Below, piece by piece: positions 35,664 through 48,900 of a stretch of 64,000 bases of DNA. Both the position numbers and the translations under genes were made by a program. Under the pieces are notes generated by a model that searched no databases, was not told where the DNA came from, and saw nothing but the letters and a program-made list of their open reading frames with translations. Location: positions 29,760,001-29,824,000 of the forward strand of contig OX485803.1 of assembly GCA_950295325.1 (NCBI GenBank), given 5' to 3'. How positions within the stretch are numbered: position 1 is the first letter of the stretch; every line of letters starts with the position of its first letter. The DNA is from Polytrichum commune (taxonomy: Eukaryota > Streptophyta > Polytrichopsida > Polytrichales > Polytrichaceae).

Positions 35664-36051
35664 CCCCCTCAAACTCAGAGAGAGAGAGAGAAACTCCGGT
35701 CTAAAAGGGGCCGGCGTGAATAAAGTGTCCGTTCGTAATGCCAATGAACCCGATGGCCACTGGACAAGGGGACACTGGGACAATACTACTCTCCCCTTTC
35801 GAGGATGGACACTATAGTGACACACTATACTAGTTCCTAGCTAGCCACTAGTGCCTTGAAGATACCGGACATGGTATCCCCCCAAAGGGCTTTAGGTACC
35901 CATACAACAAGATCTAAGGACCCCCCACCATAGTTGGGTGGACTAAGGTGGTGAGCACCACGCCGGCATGGAGAATAGAACCCACAACCTCCTCATTGGG
36001 GGCCATGAGCCTAACCACCAAGCCAAGGCCCGTGGTGCCCCCTCAAACTCA
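35664..36051 (-). mobile_element. tRNA-derived SINE (family S1), copy 1, with perfect 14-bp TSD
   Basis: The body 35678-36037 (360 bp) is flanked by the exact direct repeat CCCCCTCAAACTCA at 35664-35677 and 36038-36051. On the minus strand the 5' end has an A-box-like TTGGCTTGGTGGTTAGGCTC and a B-box-like GGTTCTATTC (35973-35982) at tRNA spacing. The 3' end is a CT tract (TTTCTCTCTCTCTC). Copy 2 at 52897-53289 is nearly identical over the whole body. Structure is that of a pol III SINE mobilised by LINE machinery. Confidence 0.9.
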
Positions 36052-36328
36052 CTATATAATCCCTCATTTTTCCCTCACTCATCCTCTCTTCCCTTCATGC
36101 TCCAAGGCACCCCACGTGTTATAAGTGTGGGTGTGTTGGAAGCAAGATTGGAGCACATGTGTGTCCTTAGTTTTTAGTTGGAGAGCCAAGGCTAGTTGAC
36201 CTTGAAGAGGGCTTGACCTCTTGTTAGAATTAGTTTTGGTGTGAATAATTTAAGATATTTTATTGCTTCAAGTTGTAGTATTTGAGTTCATATTTCTTGG
36301 GTATTTCTTGAGTAGTCTAGGTTGTAAG

Positions 36329-36928
36329 GGGCATAACTTCCGAGCAGGAGAAGACACTTCGTTGAAATTTAGAGGGTTAGTAAAAAACTTGTTTATATGA
36401 ACATGGTCAAAATCTGAGGATGTTTGGAGTACTAGAGCAAAAGTTATGACATTCTGAACTTCGCCTACATTTTCGAGCTAAAATGGGCATAACTCCTGGA
36501 CAGAGGCTTGGAAACGCATGAAATTTTCAGGGATGCGTTGTTCTTAGGTTTCCTAGTTGTGGTACAAATTTCAAGTCATTCCGAATAGATGAGAAGGAGA
36601 TATATCATTCTGAAGTGTTTTCAAGAGTTGCAGACTAAAAAGGCCATAACGTTTTGGCAGAAAATGAAAATAGTTTGAAATTTCAGGGGGTCATAAACAA
36701 TTAGTTTTTGTGATTGCTCCCAAAATTTGAAGTTCTTTGGAGCCTGTGAGAGGAAGTTATGACATTCTGAAATCTGGGTAGACTAGCACACTAAAATGAT
36801 CATAACTGTCGGACAGAAAATGGGATAGGCTCACAAATTGGTGAGATGTTTTTTGCCTTGTCTCCCTAGTTACAGATAAAATTTTAGGACATTCCGAGAA
36901 GTAATGGAAAAGTTACACTATTAGCTAG
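36329..36928. repeat. Four tandem diverged units, 156-157 bp period
   Basis: CATAAC begins at 36332, 36488, 36645 and 36801. Each unit runs CATAAC, then GGACAGAAAATG or a variant, ..GAAATTTCAGGG, GTTT/CTCCCTAGTT.., GACATTCTGAA or CATTCCGA near its end. Units are heavily diverged but spacing is almost exact. Text of this kind occurs in internal or LTR regions of plant retrotransposons; no LTR pair was found here. Confidence 0.85.
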
Positions 36929-39900
36929 TAAAGTCTAGGAGAACAAAGGAAGTTTGCTTGGTTCCATTAGGGATAACCATTAGTTCATTAAACCAATATA
37001 GTGGTTGAAGCGTGAGGAGAAAACTACAATAAGTGACAAGTATTTATCAATACTTAAACTTGTATAATTCATAGAATCAATAAGCGAGAACTCATGTAGT
37101 AGTGTGGAGTCGACGGCAAGGACTCGCTTCACAAGAGGGATATCTTTGAAGGCATGCGTGGCCAAAGCGGCCGGGTGGACTTTAGAGAAGTACAAGGATG
37201 TAACATTACCCGAGGTTAAGGAGTGTAAGAAGACATAATATAGACTTGGCTAAGTTGTGTATATTCCAACGATAGATTGGAATCATACATTGTGTTACAA
37301 AGAGAGAAATCTCTACATGTCATTATAAACTTCTTCATTCGGGCTAGGACGAAATTGAAGGATGGAGGTTTTTTGGTGACACAATCACACGTAGGGTCTA
37401 TGCAACATGCATCATTGGAGACATCATGTAGTCATGGTTTATGGTTGACAATTCAGCAACATCCAAGATGCATGATGTCTTCTTCATTCCAACCTTGGGA
37501 CATGCTGAGATATTAATGCACACAACAAGTTGGTATGAATGTGTGTAAAACTTTGCTCGCAATAAAACAAACAACTTTTATGAATAAATGAATGGGTAAA
37601 ACCAAAACCAAAAATGGGGGAAGAACAAAATTATAAAAAATAAAAAATAAAAAATAAAGATACTACAGTAGTAGTTCCAATCTCCATTCTCACAACTTCA
37701 ACCTCAATTCACATCTCCTTAACCTTAACCTCAATCTTGACCTCAACATCAACTCAATCCAAACTTACATCTTATCAACCTCAATTTGAATCTCAAACTC
37801 ACCTCACCTCAACGTCACCTTCTCATGTCAACCTTTTGCATTATCTCCCTCTTAAACCATGAACCTCTTCCTCCTCGACCTCACCTCCCTCCCTCCCTCC
37901 CTCCCTCCTCCCTTCCCCCCCAAAATTCTTTCCAAACTCCCAAGGCCCAGATCCCCTACCTACTCCTCCCAATACCATGTTTGTATTGTAAACATTCCCC
38001 CCACCACCAGAAAAATCCAAATACTTGGCGAGGGCTTAAAAAGATTATACAATTAATGAAGTTGTTTGCTGTATGGTTAGCAGTAAGTGTGATACATACT
38101 AAGCTATCAATGAAGTTGCTTGCCAATGACCGACCACATCTAACCCACCTTATCTTCCACAAGTGCCACGTACTCGGACCAAGCTCCAACACAAAACTAG
38201 TAAGAGGTGCCCTAGAGGTAAGGCACAAAACTTGCTAAAACTATATAGATATCAATCTACAAACTTACCTATTTATGATTCAAGGGAAGGAAAGGAAAAC
38301 CAACATCACTATAAAACCAACAAGAATTTGAGAATGTTGGTCCTACCTTGATCAAGAATCCTCTTGGTGCAAGATATGATTTATTGCCTATCTTATAGTA
38401 GGTAGGGCTTTACTTCCTAATCCATATGCTAAAGTGTCACATACATGTATGCCACATGCCAAACCAATGGTGTACGTATGTCAAACAACTAACCCCTTTG
38501 GATTCCTCTATCTAAGTAAAATCATCCTTCAAAAATGAAGATGCTCTAGTAAAAACAAGCCACAAATATGTCTATGTTTGATTCAATCTAACTAGGATCA
38601 TTAGACTAATTTGAGGTTTCTGATGCAACATTAAGCCAAAATAGGCTCCCATCATTCCATTCAAAAAAAAACGTGTAGTCAATTGGATACCTTAAACCCC
38701 TAACTTCCAATTTGGGCGAACCAACCCATACACTCATTCCTTGTTGAATGCCTAAACCCTTGCCTCCAAGGAACAATTTACGGGTTGGTTCGCCCCAACC
38801 CTAACTTCCCAATTTCCCTCAAATCTACCCAAAAAAACGTGACCTCAATTTCAATGAGCATAACCGAAGATCTAAAGCTTTTTGGACAAATCCAACCGTA
38901 TAGATGTTTGCAGGTTATGGGTAACATTTTGAACAGCAGCTCGAATCAGCTCACAAATCTTGATATCATTATTTTGTGATTTTTTTAGAAGCTTTGCAAT
39001 CTAAGGCAGCAATACAACAATTGCGCACCTTCCACATGGATTTACACCCACCAACACATGTCCAACTAAAAATTCCAACAATAAATGTGTAGGATATGTT
39101 GCATTTGAGTGTGATGCAAATTTTCAAATCAATTGGGAACCGTTTGAACATAGGGATCAACAACAAAACATGTTTAAGATATGCTACCCCTAAGCCGCAG
39201 AGGTGAAAAATGTCAAGTTTTACTTCGTGGACCAGTTCCACCATAAACCAATTGAGGGCACACTCACATATTTGAATCAATTCAAAATAACTAACTTTGT
39301 TGAATCAAAATTATCCACAAGGCAAAACATAGCAGACTTGAACATGAACAAGAGAAGTAGTTGAAACAATCAAGAAATCATCCGAACTAGTGTCTAGATT
39401 GTGAAAGCATAGGACATTAAGGCTTAAAATGGAAACTCTTGTAAATGCAGTCTCCTCAGGAAGTAGGGAGAGGGAAAAAGAAATAGTGTAACACGAAGAT
39501 GAAGCGCCAAAAAATATTCCATGGAACCTCTAATCTCTAAAATTTCTTTGAAAATCTTGATGGCAAGTTAAGCCACGACGATAGGAACAATAATTTAGTA
39601 ACACAAAGCTTTTCTGCCTTAGTACCTCGACACAGTTACCTTGCAAATGCCAAAAGGCACACCTAAAAAACTCAGGAATCTGAGTTTTAGAAACTATCCA
39701 CTGGGAGCATCTTATGCTTGGGGCTGCTGGACAAAGTTGAGGAAGGCTTCCCACTTTGCAGCCACCCATATTCTTCCTGGTAACAAAATCAGATGGTCAG
39801 CCTTGTCACCTGCTAACCCAAAGCTCAAACAAAAGAGTTTGGGATCACATCTCAAAGGCTTCATGCATCGCCATCTACATCTAACAGATTGTTCTTAGGT

Positions 39901-39937
39901 GCTTAAATTGGATAATTATCTACATCTCAAAATTGAA
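36929..39937. other. Intergenic region downstream of the kinase gene
   Basis: The right end should include the 3' UTR of the minus-strand kinase. (AAAAAAT)n at 37635-37660, CTCAA/ACCTC-rich low complexity at 37690-37830 and (CCCT)n at 37888-37912 are present, plus the 82-bp hairpin at 38714. No supportable gene. Confidence 0.5.
38698..38815. mobile_element. 82-bp hairpin with flanking direct repeats
   Basis: Perfect 14-bp terminal inverted repeats GGGCGAACCAACCC (38714-38727) and GGGTTGGTTCGCCC (38782-38795). A second inner stem is TTCCTTG / CCAAGGAA. Direct repeats flank the hairpin: CCCTAACTTCCAATTT at 38698-38713 and CCCTAACTTCCCAATTT at 38799-38815. This fits a tiny foldback insertion or a duplication around a palindrome. 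Confidence 0.55.
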
Positions 39938-42900
39938 TCAGAAAGGTGGCTCTCCTTGTGGAGAACTTTGCCTTTGCCCTCCTGGAGTGCCTGGGGCCCC
40001 TGGCCTTGGAGTCCTGGGGTTGTCTGCTGCCAAGGGTTTCAACTCTGCCATAATATCGGAGAACGAGGGTCTTTGTCTTGGGTCCCTGCCAGTCATCCAA
40101 AAACAAAACCAAAAAAACAAAAATGCTTAACAAAACACCACACAAACATGAATCGATGTTCGGCAAGTAATAGAATTGGCACCAAACCCTCCTCCGGTTA
40201 AGATATGTGGGTGTTATTTGGTTCATTTTTCATGTTCTCCAACTTCTACCAATTAGATTTACAAAACATTACTTGTGTTGTGTTAGCAGATCTACAATGA
40301 AGCATCGTCAATTATTGAATTGAAAGTCAGACTTCCCAAGTGTTAGTAAAGGTTACTGCAACTACATGTTTGCTGATTCCTTAACCAAGTACATAGGTCC
40401 TCTCAATTATGTTCACTGTTGAGTGTAGAATATTTAACAAGATTTGAAGATGTAGTCCAATCTCTTTTAAACATGTGTATTTATCATGTTTGCTCTTTGA
40501 TCCTCACCTAACCACACATCAATCAAATATAGGTGTCCAATTAAGGTAACCAAATAGCACCCACAAACCTTATCACAGGCAGTTCTTCACATACATAACC
40601 ACAGTTCTTAAAAATGTCAAATAACTGGAATGATATAAAACCACAAGTCTACGAAAGCCAAAACCCAGTTAACTTTTGAAAGACCACCGGCTCTTTGCCA
40701 GTTCTTTGCCGGTTCTTTATTCTATTTAATTCTATACCAGGACCGGATTTTCAAAATCACAAAACCAGAGGTTATTAACAAAATCAAATACCCACCCAGC
40801 ATTGGTATGCATTCTCCATAACCTCTAGGATACTTGCAGATCATCATTGTAGCTCCTTCAGAAATACACTTTTATTTATATTATATACTCAAATTAGAGG
40901 ACATTTTACTGGTTAGTGAAACGAGGGAAAGCTGTCATAGTAAGCTGAGAATGAGCCACATACATGCGCCAACATGCTTGTATAATGTTTGCGATAGCTG
41001 AATCGACAGTCTCGGGAATGGTAAGCCTTCGATTTTGGAACCCTACAGCTCCCACAACCTGAACACAACAACAATCGTAGCACAACAATTACAACATAGA
41101 ATCATAACCAAGAGCTCCACTTAAGCCCTCGGACTTAAATATCCATGTCAATATAACCCTTGTGGGCCTATATATATGAACCATATTTAAACCATTCAGC
41201 ATTAATCTCTTATAACTCATCAACATCCACAAGATGAACCAAATTAATACAATATATATGATAATAACACAAATAAGCAAGAAAAACCATAAAAATTCAC
41301 ATCTCCCCTTCCACTCACAACTCCAAAATAGCAATGCCAATATTAGTGTCTTATTTTCCAAACCAAGTACAGATCATTAAGAGAGAGAAAATGTGCGCAT
41401 TTAGTGTTGAACAAAATTATACTACCTGAATAGGGTTCATGCCTGCCCATGGTTGCTGAAGAGTAGCAAGCTCCCATAAAATCACTCCAAAACTATAAAC
41501 ATCCGATCTGCCAAAATAGAGACCCAGTTCAGTACAGGACAAATCGCAATGTCAGAACACTCAAAATTGCTTTGTTCTGTAGACAGTTTATGCATGTTAT
41601 TTTGGTAAAAACCAATTCTCACACATGAGGTAGGCCAAGGTAAACCCTCTATAGGTATCAGCATGAAATCAGTATGATAAATAACCACAAGTGTAGGATT
41701 GATCAAAAAAACCCTCACTCCTTATAAAACAACATAAAGAGAACTCCAGATTGCCATTAATATTTGTATATATTTAAGCATATATGAGAATAGAAGAAAC
41801 ATACTTTTCATCAGAAAGCTCATTCCGAAGCACTTCTGGAGCCATCCACTCTGGCTGCAATGTCACAAGCATGCCCAAAATGAGGTTTTGAAAAAACCAC
41901 TTCAAGGTGTTAAGGGCTAACTGATGACAGCCAAAGTTCAGAATCTGATCAGAAATTGAACACAAAGCTACATGCCCTTGGAGCTAACAACACATTAGTC
42001 TTCCTGACAAGTAATTACTTAAGGTTCAATAAACCTAACACCACAATCTTAAATCAAAATTGTGTTAAGAAATTTACCGTTCCTGCACTTGACTTTGAAG
42101 TCAAAAAAGTGTTGTGTTTTTGCCGTGACAATCCAAAATCACAAACCTGAAAATCCCCAACTTCTCGTCTTAGCAAACAACACTTCAATACTTCCAAAAA
42201 CAAACTTCTGGAAAACTTAAGAAGCATAATCTAGGTTCACAAACAAGAAATCAAACACTACAATAAGGATAGCCAAAAGACTAACCTTCACAGTCCAGTT
42301 TTTATCAACCAGTAAATTAGGTGATTTTAAATCCCTATGTACTATCGGAGGTGACGAACGATGAAGATAATTCATTCCCTTCGCCTGAAGCAACAAGACA
42401 AGGAGCACCCATTAGGCAGTTTTTCAGGACTCCACCACTAATATGCAAGAAATTATCCTCATTACTTCTTCACAGGAAAATTTTCATTCTACCTCCACAT
42501 CAGAGCCATGACGTAACTCACAGATTCACATAGTTATTAAATGAGTAAACAGCAAGCATGTGAGAGACCTTTTATCATCCAAACTTACAACTGAATATAT
42601 TCCGACATGTGAGATTATTATTCACCCTTGATAATTTTTTAGCATCCATGACTGCAACCCTTAAAAGTTCAAGAGGTGTCACACAGAAAGGTTTTAAATT
42701 AATTGTTACTTTTAGATAAAAGTGTCAACAGAGACCCTATCTAAAATGACCCCATTTATCATATGCAATTTTCCAATACGAGCATACATATATGTAAATT
42801 CAATTATATGGAGATTTCAGCTCATGTAAGTGTTCTAGACTCAAATACATACCGCACATATCTAATCACCATTCTCGCACATGACATTTATATCCAAATC

Positions 42901-45900
42901 CTCTTTTTGTGCTATATATAAATTCAATATCATAAGTTGCATCAAATATTGTTTTGATTCTTGTGGGGTTTGAAACAAATATCACGATCCCATAAAGACA
43001 CACAAAAACAATTGCAATACTTACAACGTCCAGAGCCATGCGAATCCGGCGACGCTCATCCAGCTCTCGATTTGGTCTATGCAGCAGCCTATATAGACTT
43101 CCTCTGCAATGTTTTACATAGACACAAGATCAGCAATTTAGTGTCAGATTGCAATTATAACAAACAAAATCATTTTTAAGGTCACAACCAATCATGTCAC
43201 CATGGTCATAACCACATATTCAATCACTATCTTGCAAATAGAAGACATTCTGATCACTAATTGAAACCAAAACCCACCACAAAAACAAAGAGATAAAAGG
43301 CAACTCCTGGCAAGACCTGATCTGACAAATACCCGACCATCATCACTGTGTCAATAAGAAGCTTCACTAAACGTTTTGTGCACTTGCCATCAAATTTAAG
43401 ACAACGAACCTTGGGCAAAATTCAGTGACAATAGATAAGTTGGGAGGTACTGTGACTGCTCCCATAAAAAGAACAACATTAGGATGTCTTAGTCGCCTCA
43501 TTATAGCAACCTGTACCCCACAAAGAGATGGTTATTTACTAACATCAACCATCATAATTGCAGGATCATCAACTAATACACAATGTCCTTCAATGCCCCT
43601 CTTCAAAGGCATTATTCAAAAGAAAAGGGAATATGTCTAGATTTCAGGAAAACTTTGCTTTATGTAACTGAATTGATAAGTTCCCATTCCAACTAGAAAA
43701 TCTTACAGGAATGAAGCAGACAAACACATACCTCCCTCTTAAATTCATCCAAAGCCTCGACCTTGATATCTTGCTCTAAAAAGACCTTCACAGCCACATC
43801 CTGTACCCACCAGAAATAATCCGCAAATGTTATCCCTACAACTGGTAAGGACCAGGATTACCTCAAAATCACCAAATTCATCAAATTCATCTCAAGTTCA
43901 TCAATTCAACGGACATACTCACTGATCCCAAAAAATTACAGAGAAGAAATTATAGGGTAATATTCTTAAAGGACAGTAGTGAACCCTGACACTCACCGAA
44001 CCCTGCCAATCAGCACGATAGACCTTGCCATATGAACCTGCCACAATAAGATGCATATCATTTCACTGAAATTTTATATACATTTTAATACAATGACCCA
44101 CCAGGTATCAAACTTTGAGTTTTCATTCAACACCCCTTACCCACTGGTACATGAAAAAAGTTGATATATGCACAACACTGGTCCAAACCTCATGACCTTG
44201 GTAGCAAATAAAATTTCAATACTACACAACAACACAACATAAACATAAACATAAACATAAACATACCTTGCCCTATCCGGTCACCAATCATCAAATCCTC
44301 CCATAAAATCTCGAACTCCCTCGCAAACTCGCCCAACCGAGCTCTCCTAAGATTATTGTCTTCCTGCCCGCTCAAAGATCCCTTTTCATTCGGCCGTCCA
44401 CCCCCATCATTGTCACTGCTGTCGCCTGCATATCTTCCCCTATACCCATCCTGATTTTGACTTTTTTGTGACCCCTGATATTGTTGATCCCTGTCCCTCG
44501 GTTGGCTGTTCTCCTTTTCAAGTTCACGTTCTTGTGCAATTTGTGATATACTACTCGGATCAAAAGGTTGAGGTGTGAAATCAAAGGGCTGGGGAGGTGG
44601 CTGTCCTCGAGGCGAAGGAATTCCTCCTCTCCATGTATTTGGATAATTCTGGGCTCGTGGAGACCTAACTGCAGCCGCACCCTTGTCAGGGTCAAATGGC
44701 ACTGTCTTCACAGGAACCATGGCTCCAGCTGTATTATTACCAGACATAGATTTCGAAACTTTGGAGGCATTGGAAGTATTTCCGTTTTTAGCCCCTCCAG
44801 ACTCACCACGTGCCCAGTGGTTTACAGTGACGTTACTGCTATTAAATAGACTTGGCCTTTCAAACTGCAAGGGTGATGCAATCACAGCAGGAGGTGCAGC
44901 TAACCGAGAATCAGGGTTTGTAATTTGGCCGGGCTTGCTAAGAAGATCCACCATCCATTCCCTGGAAATTGATTGCACAACCCAAAATATGAGTTCCAGA
45001 AAAATGGGTTGCATCACAAGATAAATTTGAACTTCAGACTTCAAGCCATCAACCATGATGTGTCCCTCCCTTTGCCTAATTAAGGCTCCTACATCTACTG
45101 TAGTCAAATTCACCATTTCCATCAGTGGTGAACACCTGTAGGTGATAAGCAGGTTAAGCACAAATTAATTCAAATTTTGAGCAAATTGCCACATGTCACT
45201 TTTCTATGAGTCCCAGACCTCTACAAAAAAAAGTCCATGTGTAACTTCAAGAAATTAGCATTTTGGCACCAAAGTGCCGAACTTGCTTATCAACTTCAGT
45301 AATAATCGACAATCCTTTCATGACACTAATGACTTCCTTCTGCTAAAATGTACAGAAAGTATGTGTTATAGACCTCTCATCATTACACTTGATGACCACC
45401 ATGGCATCCTCCTCCTTCCCGCAGTAGGAACTCCCGCGAACAAGCCGACATGGAAGCCCAACACTATCGGCAATCCACTGTTCACATAAAAAGAGGAGAT
45501 TCAAAATTGTAAGCTCTCATATCAATTACTCCATATTTTGCATACTCACTTCATTTCCCCTAGGTTGCAAGTATTTCATATGCACACTGTTTTCAATCCA
45601 ATATAATATACTGTAACCTACAACATGAACCTCTGATGTTTAATATTGTGAGTTGGTGAATAGTGTGCAAAAACCCACAGTATTATCCCCAATGTTTTTG
45701 GTGTGGAAATATGCTCAATATGTGGCATACAATACACACCATCATGCAAGAAATATAATGTGCATCGCTACTTACACTTTCATGCCCCTGTGACATACCC
45801 ACCTCCTCCTATGTTGAAAGTCTTTCAAATGCACAATATTTCAATCTGATAGAAGTATTGTAACCTCCAAAGGTGGACCTCTAATGTTAAATATTGTGAG

Positions 45901-48900
45901 ATAATAAACAGTGTGCAGGCACCCACAGTATTATCCCCAATACTTTTGATGTGGAAATAAGCTTAACAATGTGGCCAACAGTAATTACCATTATCAATGT
46001 AGTAATCTATAAGACCCAGACAAAAGTAACATTTCTTGGTATTTTCTAGGTAATATTTTAGTCTAAAATGGTGACCTATAAAATTGCATACCTTGAACAG
46101 CAATGCTCGATGCCTACCCAGGCCAACATGTAGCCGTCCAATAGGAAGGACAAGGCTGCCCAACTGCTGTGTCAATTTGAAAGTATTTGAATTCCATGCA
46201 TCCACCAATTGTTCGTCTGTAAGCACAGGGCCTCCCATTTGACCTGCCACCAACTGCGCCAACTTTGCCGCCAGGTCCAAGACTTCTTGGGACATGTATG
46301 CAATTCCCACCGCCTTGTCTTCGAGTTCTCGTAGCTGCAAATCTGTGTTTCGATCCACCAAAACAACCTCAAAAACTGCATCTGTAGGGCTAACATTTCG
46401 GAGCGACTCGAGTGGAGGCATGCGTCCGAGTTCATTAGAATCAGTGCACATGGACCACACATAAGGGCTCATACCCCACACCTCATAAAATCCATCCTCG
46501 ATGCGATCCTCATAGCCCAAGCAGTTGCTCACCTGCAAAAAAAGAAAAAGAACAAACCAGCAGAAAATTAAACTTGTTTTGTACCTGAGGCAAAACTCTG
46601 GAGAAAGAAAGAAAGAAAGGAATATGACTCCAATGCTGTTAATGGCGTGGATTACGGGGCTGTTTCATTTTGAGTCAGTCTAAGTCTATATGTAACCCCA
46701 AAAGAGACATCACAAGAATTAGAGGGCCCCAAAGACTACTGCCCCTTTTCAAAGGTGAACACCTTGAACGGGCGCAGACAAGCCAGCCTACACCTATCTC
46801 CCCCCAGGTTAAGGCTTGGCTTTAAGCCACCCTTAACTTTGCAAACTTTTGGTGGACCATACGCACTATCACATTGATGAATCTTTTGGGCAATAGCGCA
46901 CGAAGTTGCATGAAGAAGACTTCTCAACCATTCTGCTCATGATGAAGTGATAGATGGATTTGGACAACATTCCAGTCATCCCTCAAAAATTCCACCAACA
47001 TTAAGTAAGCAGGCCTCATCAAACACCTATCTTAACCGGACCTCTATATTTGAGTGGCGGGTGGTAAGCTGTGGATCTAAGAACGGACACCAGAAAGGCA
47101 TCATGTGTTTAGAAGAGATTGGACTGTATGCTCAAAATTGCTTGACAACCATTCTAGGCTCTATAGTCAACATAATCCGGGGGCCCTATGTGGCCTTCTT
47201 ATGGCTCACTATTAGTGGCTTTGAGAAGTTGTAACAATTTAAGATTATTTCCAAAAATTTGATGGATTGATGATGGCTTCTTCAGATACATTTGCAGACG
47301 CACAGAAATTTCAGCTGTGCTAATTCAAGTACTATAAGTAGCAAACAGCAAAAAGGAACCAAATAAGACCCATCTACCTTAATTGTGATAAAGTACTCAC
47401 CCAATACCGATATGCAGTTGCTTCTACTTTGCTGACACCTGGCATCAAACCTTTGCTCCCATGAGGACCCCTTGTATTTGCAGATAAATCTGGATCATCA
47501 ACAGCCGCTGCCTCAGCTGCGACCCGCAATGCCAGAGCTAGCTGAAGTTGAAAGTCTTCTTCAGCTTGCTTTAAATTGATCCCCACTGCAGGCCCGCTCA
47601 ACGAGGTCGTTCTTAATGAGTTTGCCTCAACTGACCTTCCCTGTACTGAAGCTATGTTAGGGCTCGGTGACACAGAATTTTCTGTACTTGCACTGGACGT
47701 CCTCGAAAGCACCTGAGACAGTACCAGCAACTTCTATTTTTCAAGCTGACTACAGACGGACTTACAAGTGCCAAAACATATCTGCACACTTTTTTTCCTC
47801 TTTAAATTTCTCAGATTGAACAAACACGGTAAAAACATTCCAATCTGTACCACCTACATACAGGACTCTTTCGCTGCTCCAGAATCCTTGCTGCCACCCA
47901 CACCTCCATATCCCAAAAACTATTTCGAACCTCCAAAACTCCACACAACAAAGTAGATGATTCTTGTTCACTAAGAATATGACTATTATTACTCCAAATT
48001 TATGCGAACACCTCTATCTGTAGCAGCTTTAAAACCTCAATTCTTGTATCATTCAAATACAAACCCTTGTCTTCTTAAATGATATGCCAAGCGCTTCCAT
48101 ACAACCTAGAGCAGCTCCATTTACATTGTTCTCAACTATATCAACAAAGTCAGATTTACAAGTAAGGGTGGGTGCCTACTACAGCCCATTGCAGGGCAAC
48201 ACCTGTCCAGTACAGGACATAGTCATGCCATGGCAAGGTCATAAATTACAAACTAAGGGTATTGGATGCGATGAGCCTACCAGATGTTGTAGTAGGCACC
48301 CACCCTACCGAGGCTCAACAAGGGCAAGGTAGGTATCGGGTGCCTATTGTAAGTGATGCCAAAGCAACACGTTCCCATTATCAAACATAATGGTCTGATC
48401 ATGGCAAGGTCACCAATTACGGGTGATAATGTGCCTCCTCGTACCCAATCAAGAATACAGACGTCAAAAATGCTTAGCCTCACCACTACAACTTACTACA
48501 AGTCCAGTGGGAGGTTACCTGGAAGCCTGCAGATTCTTCATCTCCTCCATCTCTTCCCATCATATAGGGCCCAGCCCCATGACCAATCACGACAAGAGGA
48601 AGTGTCACGCCATCTGCACTTGAGTCATTCTGCAATGCATTATTTGCAACTAATCTATTGGATGACCACTGATCTCGTTCTTGAAGGAACTCATTCTCGT
48701 GTTCTGACTCCCATGAGTTTTGTCTTTCAGGTGTCTGTTTCGGGCTGGCGTTGGTTTCCTCTCCATCCCAACTACCAATGTGGAGTTTCCGCAAAAGTTG
48801 TTGAACAGAAGTTCGGCCCAATTTCTGTTCAACAGATTTCAGAGAGTTAAGACACACTACATAATGGAAGTAATGACTACAATAGAGTTATCCTTGAAGT

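Noticed and set aside
35973-36037. A functional tRNA gene
   Set aside because: A and B boxes are present, but the cloverleaf is incomplete and the sequence continues into a 360-bp body with target-site duplications, as a SINE does.
40906-40963. Reading through exon 16 of the kinase to the TAA as the protein end
   Set aside because: A GTATGT donor after CGC-AT and the exon at 39938-40085 restore the conserved [15 protein letters not shown] end of the kinase domain in phase; reading through loses it.
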